Source of the DNA: Granulicella sp. WH15
GTDB lineage: Bacteria > Acidobacteriota > Terriglobia > Terriglobales > Acidobacteriaceae
NCBI RefSeq assembly: GCF_009914315.1
Contig: NZ_CP042596.1
Location: 1,364,001 to 1,428,000 of the forward strand
Reading direction: 5' to 3'
Length of the DNA stretch: 64,000 nucleotides
Each line of letters begins with the position of its first letter. Within the stretch, counting starts at the first letter, position 1. Positions 61,338-64,000 of the stretch are shown here, one piece after another. A program made the translations under genes and the position numbers. Below the pieces are notes generated by a model, which was not told where the DNA came from, did no database searches, and worked only from the letters and a program-made list of their open reading frames with translations.

Positions 61338-63143
61338 ATGAAGATCTCTCGGAGACAGTTTGTAGCATCCGGAGTCCAGGCGGTTGCTGTAGCCTCGGCG
61401 CTGCCTGCGGTGAAGTCGTTTGCCAGTGTTAGCGACGAGCGCGAGCCGCTACGCCAGTTTGGCTATGCCGATGTGCAGCTCACCGGCGGTCCGTTTGCCG
61501 AGCAGTATGATGCGCTCCATGCGCACTACCTCGCGCTGTCGAACGACCGCTTGCTGAAGGTCTATCGCCAGCGGGCGGGGCTTCCGGCACCCGGCGCTGA
61601 TATGGGCGGATGGTACGACCTGGACGGCTTTGTTCCGGGGCACGCTCTGGGGCAGTACATCTCGGGACTCGCCCGCATTGGTGCCAGCACAGGCGACCAG
61701 GCCTGCCACCAGAAGGTGCATGAATTGGTCGAAGGATTCGCCGCCACGCTGGGGCCGGACAACCAGAGCATCCTGCGGCCGAAGACGAACCTGTGGGTCG
61801 TCTATACGCTGGACAAGCACTTCGCTGGGCTGATCGACGCGGCGACCCTGAGCCAGATGCCCGAGGCCAAGGATCTGTTGAACCGCGTGCTCGCGGGTTC
61901 GGAGCCGCTGATGCCTGCGCAGGGACGCGACCGCATCGGCAAGAAAGACCCGCCGTACGACGAGACCTTCGTGCTTCCCGAGAACCTCTTTACCGCCGCG
62001 GAACTGACAGGGAATCCGAAGTTCCGGACGTGGGCGCAACGTTATCTGTTGGATAAGGAGCTGTTCGATCCTCTGTCCAAAGGCGGCGATCCCTTTCCCG
62101 GCCAACATGCCTACTCTCATGCCATCGCGCTCAGCTCGGCGGCGAAGGCGTGGCTGGCGCTGGGAGATCCGAAGTACAAGCAGGCGATGCAGCAGGCGTT
62201 TACCCTGCTGACGACCGAGCAGCAGTTCTCTTCCGGCGGCTGGGGGCCGAATGAGACCTTCATCACGCCGCACAAGGGCCAGCTATACGACGCGCTCTCG
62301 ACCACGGTCGATCACTTCGAGACGCCGTGCGGCTCTTACGCGGCGACCAAGCTGGCGCGTTATCTGGTGCGCTTTACCCCAGCGCCAAAGGATACACAGC
62401 ACGGAGATAACCTGGAGCGCGTCCTCTACAATACGATTCTCGCGGTCAAGTCGCCGGACTCGAATGGGGACTATCCGTACTACTCGACCTACTCGCCGGT
62501 GGCGCAAAAGGTCTACTACCAAAAGAAGTGGCCGTGCTGCTCGGGCACTCTGGTCCAGACCGTCGCCGACTATCCGCTGAACCTCTACTTCCAGTCTAGC
62601 GACGGCCTCTACGTCAACCAGTACACGCCGTCGAAACTGCGCTTCCGCTACGGTGGCGCGCCGGTCGCGCTTACGCAGGAGACGCGCTTTCCCGTGGAAG
62701 ACACGACCAGCTTACTGCTCCAGCCTGCGCAGCCGACGGCCTTCACGGTGTATCTGCGGATTCCCGCCTGGCTGGCCGGAGCTGCGGCGATCAAGCTGAA
62801 CGGCAAGCTTCTCGCGGTGGCCGCACAGGCGGGCACATACGCGGCGATCAAGCGCACATGGCACCCCGGAGACCGGCTGGAGTTGACGCTGCCGCAGGGC
62901 TTCAGGACCGAGGCCATCGACGACCTGCACCCGGAGACGGTCGCGTTGATGCGTGGTCCGGTGCAGTATGTGGCTCTCAATCCGGACAAGGAACTGAGCA
63001 AAGAGAGGCTTGCTCTGCCTGCGAGCCTGAAGCAGTTGGGGCCGCAGTCCTTTGTGGAGAACTATGGCGGCAGACAGATCGTCTTCATCCCCCTGCACCA
63101 GATTCAGAACGAGACCTATACGAGCTATTTTTCAAAGGCCTAG
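61338..63143 (+). CDS. Tat-exported GH127-like glycoside hydrolase (DUF1680, beta-L-arabinofuranosidase type)
   Basis: 601 residues from ATG 61338. The N-terminus SRRQFVASGVQAVAVASALPA is a twin-arginine signal. The mature protein follows GH127/DUF1680: VQLTGGPFAEQYDALHAHYLALSNDRLLKVYR, GWYDLDGFVPGHALGQYISGLA, the Zn/thiol centre near FETPCGSYAATKLARYL and KKWPCCSGTLVQTVADYP, then C-terminal sandwich domains. In characterised members an E-x-C and C-C set binds zinc and one Cys is the nucleophile; here the spacing is E-T-P-C, one residue longer. It likely removes arabinofuranose or a related sugar from plant glycans. Confidence 0.88.
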   Translation: MKISRRQFVASGVQAVAVASALPAVKSFASVSDEREPLRQFGYADVQLTGGPFAEQYDALHAHYLALSNDRLLKVYRQRAGLPAPGADMGGWYDLDGFVPGHALGQYISGLARIGASTGDQACHQKVHELVEGFAATLGPDNQSILRPKTNLWVVYTLDKHFAGLIDAATLSQMPEAKDLLNRVLAGSEPLMPAQGRDRIGKKDPPYDETFVLPENLFTAAELTGNPKFRTWAQRYLLDKELFDPLSKGGDPFPGQHAYSHAIALSSAAKAWLALGDPKYKQAMQQAFTLLTTEQQFSSGGWGPNETFITPHKGQLYDALSTTVDHFETPCGSYAATKLARYLVRFTPAPKDTQHGDNLERVLYNTILAVKSPDSNGDYPYYSTYSPVAQKVYYQKKWPCCSGTLVQTVADYPLNLYFQSSDGLYVNQYTPSKLRFRYGGAPVALTQETRFPVEDTTSLLLQPAQPTAFTVYLRIPAWLAGAAAIKLNGKLLAVAAQAGTYAAIKRTWHPGDRLELTLPQGFRTEAIDDLHPETVALMRGPVQYVALNPDKELSKERLALPASLKQLGPQSFVENYGGRQIVFIPLHQIQNETYTSYFSKA

Positions 63144-63172
63144 ATCGGGGCTTGAAAGGATTTGTAACAGAG

Positions 63173-64000
63173 ATGATGACAAATCGAACAGATCGCATCT
63201 ACGCCCGCTACTGGATCGAGACCGCGTTTCCGCTGGAGCAGGCTGCCGCTACGATGGCTGGCGAGCAGTCCACCGGCACCTTTCTGCGCGTGCCGGGCGA
63301 GACAGACGAGCTGCGTGAGCGTTATGCCGCCGTGGTGGAGGGTATTGAGGAGCAGCAGCCGGTCGATGCTCCTAGCCTGCCCGGCTCGGGCACTCCGAAG
63401 AACTGGGACGGCGTCCGCCGCACGGCCGAGGTCACGCTCTCCTGGCCGCTGCACAACATCGGGCCTTCGCTGCCCAACCTGCTGGCGACGGTGGCGGGCA
63501 ACCTCTCCGAGCTGAAGGCCTTTAGCGGACTCAAGCTACTCGATATCATGCTGCCCCCGGCGTTCCTCACGACATACCAGGGGCCGCAGTTCGGCGTCTC
63601 CGGCACCCGTGACTTTACCGGCGTCTACGACCGTCCGCTGATCGGCACCATTATCAAGCCGAGCATCGGCATGTCGGCCGAGACCACGGCCGAGCAGGTG
63701 CGCGTGTTGGCCGAGGCGGGCATCGACTTCATCAAGGACGACGAGCTTCAGAGCGACGGGCCGCACTGTCCTTTCGAGGATCGGCTGAAGGCCGTGCAGG
63801 GCGTGCTGAACCGGCACCGCGACCGCACCGGCAAGCGCGTGATGTACGCCGCCAACCTGACCGGCGATCTTGACCAGATGCTGCGGCGGCACGACCAGAT
63901 CGTGGCGCACGAGGGAACCTGCCTGATGGTGAGCATGAACTCCATCGGACTGCCCGCGATGAAGATGCTGCGCGCGCACTCGCAACTGGTGATCCACGGC
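63173..64000 (+). CDS. RuBisCO-like protein, large-subunit family (partial at window edge)
   Basis: At least 276 codons from ATG 63173 (or ATG 63176); the 3' end is outside the window. IYARYWIETAFPLEQAAATMAGEQSTGTF is the family N-terminus; LIGTIIKPSIGMSAETTAEQVRVLAEAGIDFIKDDELQSDGPHCPFEDRLKAV holds the K-P-x-x-G active-site loop and the K-D-D-E metal and carbamyl-lysine box. True RuBisCO regions such as the TFQGPPHG-type segment are altered (TTYQGPQFGVSGTRD), so it is a form IV-like protein. Relatives in sugar-acid loci act on phosphorylated 3-oxo acids (for example in apionate catabolism). It is 30 bases after GH127 on the same strand. Confidence 0.88.
   Translation, partial: MMTNRTDRIYARYWIETAFPLEQAAATMAGEQSTGTFLRVPGETDELRERYAAVVEGIEEQQPVDAPSLPGSGTPKNWDGVRRTAEVTLSWPLHNIGPSLPNLLATVAGNLSELKAFSGLKLLDIMLPPAFLTTYQGPQFGVSGTRDFTGVYDRPLIGTIIKPSIGMSAETTAEQVRVLAEAGIDFIKDDELQSDGPHCPFEDRLKAVQGVLNRHRDRTGKRVMYAANLTGDLDQMLRRHDQIVAHEGTCLMVSMNSIGLPAMKMLRAHSQLVIHG

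Noticed and set aside
1..64000. CRISPR array inside the window
   Set aside because: No regularly spaced direct repeats were seen; any array for the partial cas9 must be to the left.

Overview
The window most likely comes from a soil-type Acidobacteriota (Terriglobia, Edaphobacter/Granulicella/Terriglobus-like). The support is three very large TonB-dependent receptors of the Oar type with an N-terminal carboxypeptidase-regulatory-like domain, a set of small secreted families typical of that group (DUF6152-like, DUF6644-like, 'GIWQ' proteins), plant-polysaccharide enzymes and moderately high GC. This is inference from gene content; no rRNA or ribosomal protein gene is present.

Left accessory block (1-11.5 kb, lower GC). 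The first 58 codons of a Cas9 run off the left edge. A consensus promoter and a structured ~100-nt RNA, probably the tracrRNA, read away from it. A DNA methyltransferase fused to an Mrr-like nuclease domain, a second nuclease-like protein, an IS630-type transposase with an extra IstA-like N-terminus and an N-terminally shortened YhcG/DUF1016 nuclease follow. A membrane glycosyltransferase, an acyltransferase, an excisionase-like protein and a frameshifted integrase lead up to a 3' fragment of tRNA-Met.

Receptor block (11.6-28.3 kb). TonB receptor 1 is on the minus strand. On the plus strand lie a rhodanese-like protein, GlcG/HbpS, receptor 2, two DUF6644-like membrane proteins, receptor 3, DUF6152, two 'GIWQ' secreted proteins and an OmpA-like protein. 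Two plus-strand units begin with the same arrangement: a strong promoter, an ATG at the expected transcription start, a 27-28 codon cysteine-rich peptide (CCC, or CC...CCSCC) and an intrinsic terminator, followed by the rhodanese unit or by receptor 3. A third Cys-rich mini-ORF (CCVCC) precedes receptor 1. This looks like cysteine-responsive attenuation of receptor and sulfur-related genes and is the most novel signal in the window.

Middle (28.3-36.4 kb). A gene broken by an amber codon and a decayed stretch are followed by an ECF sigma factor translationally coupled to an anti-sigma-like protein that ends in an outer-membrane beta-barrel-like domain, then a second barrel protein. Remnants of a peptide-modification locus follow (2OG-Fe(II) oxygenase fragment and an HEXXH-family protein that has lost its active-site segment). 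An integrase lacking catalytic residues sits beside tRNA-Cys, with tRNA-Gly next to it.

Core-like block (36.4-49.4 kb): secretin-like protein, Fis-type regulator, CvpA, PurC, SMC, a secreted repeat-rich protein, an EAL phosphodiesterase, YmdB, a small membrane protein and an Rrf2 regulator. Four copies of a hairpin-bearing dispersed repeat lie between 38.5 and 58.7 kb, three of them abutting or overlapping gene stop codons.

Plant-sugar block (49.4-64 kb): two divergent GH78 alpha-L-rhamnosidases, a MaoC-like protein, two solute-binding-fold proteins without signal peptides around a CaiB/BaiF CoA-transferase, the rhamnose symporter RhaT, a hybrid IclR-HTH/periplasmic-binding-protein regulator, a Tat-exported GH127 enzyme and a RuBisCO-like protein running off the right edge. 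Three copies of a GTTCCG-N5-CGGAA dyad lie in front of the MaoC/binding-protein genes and the RhaT/regulator pair and probably mark that regulator's operators.
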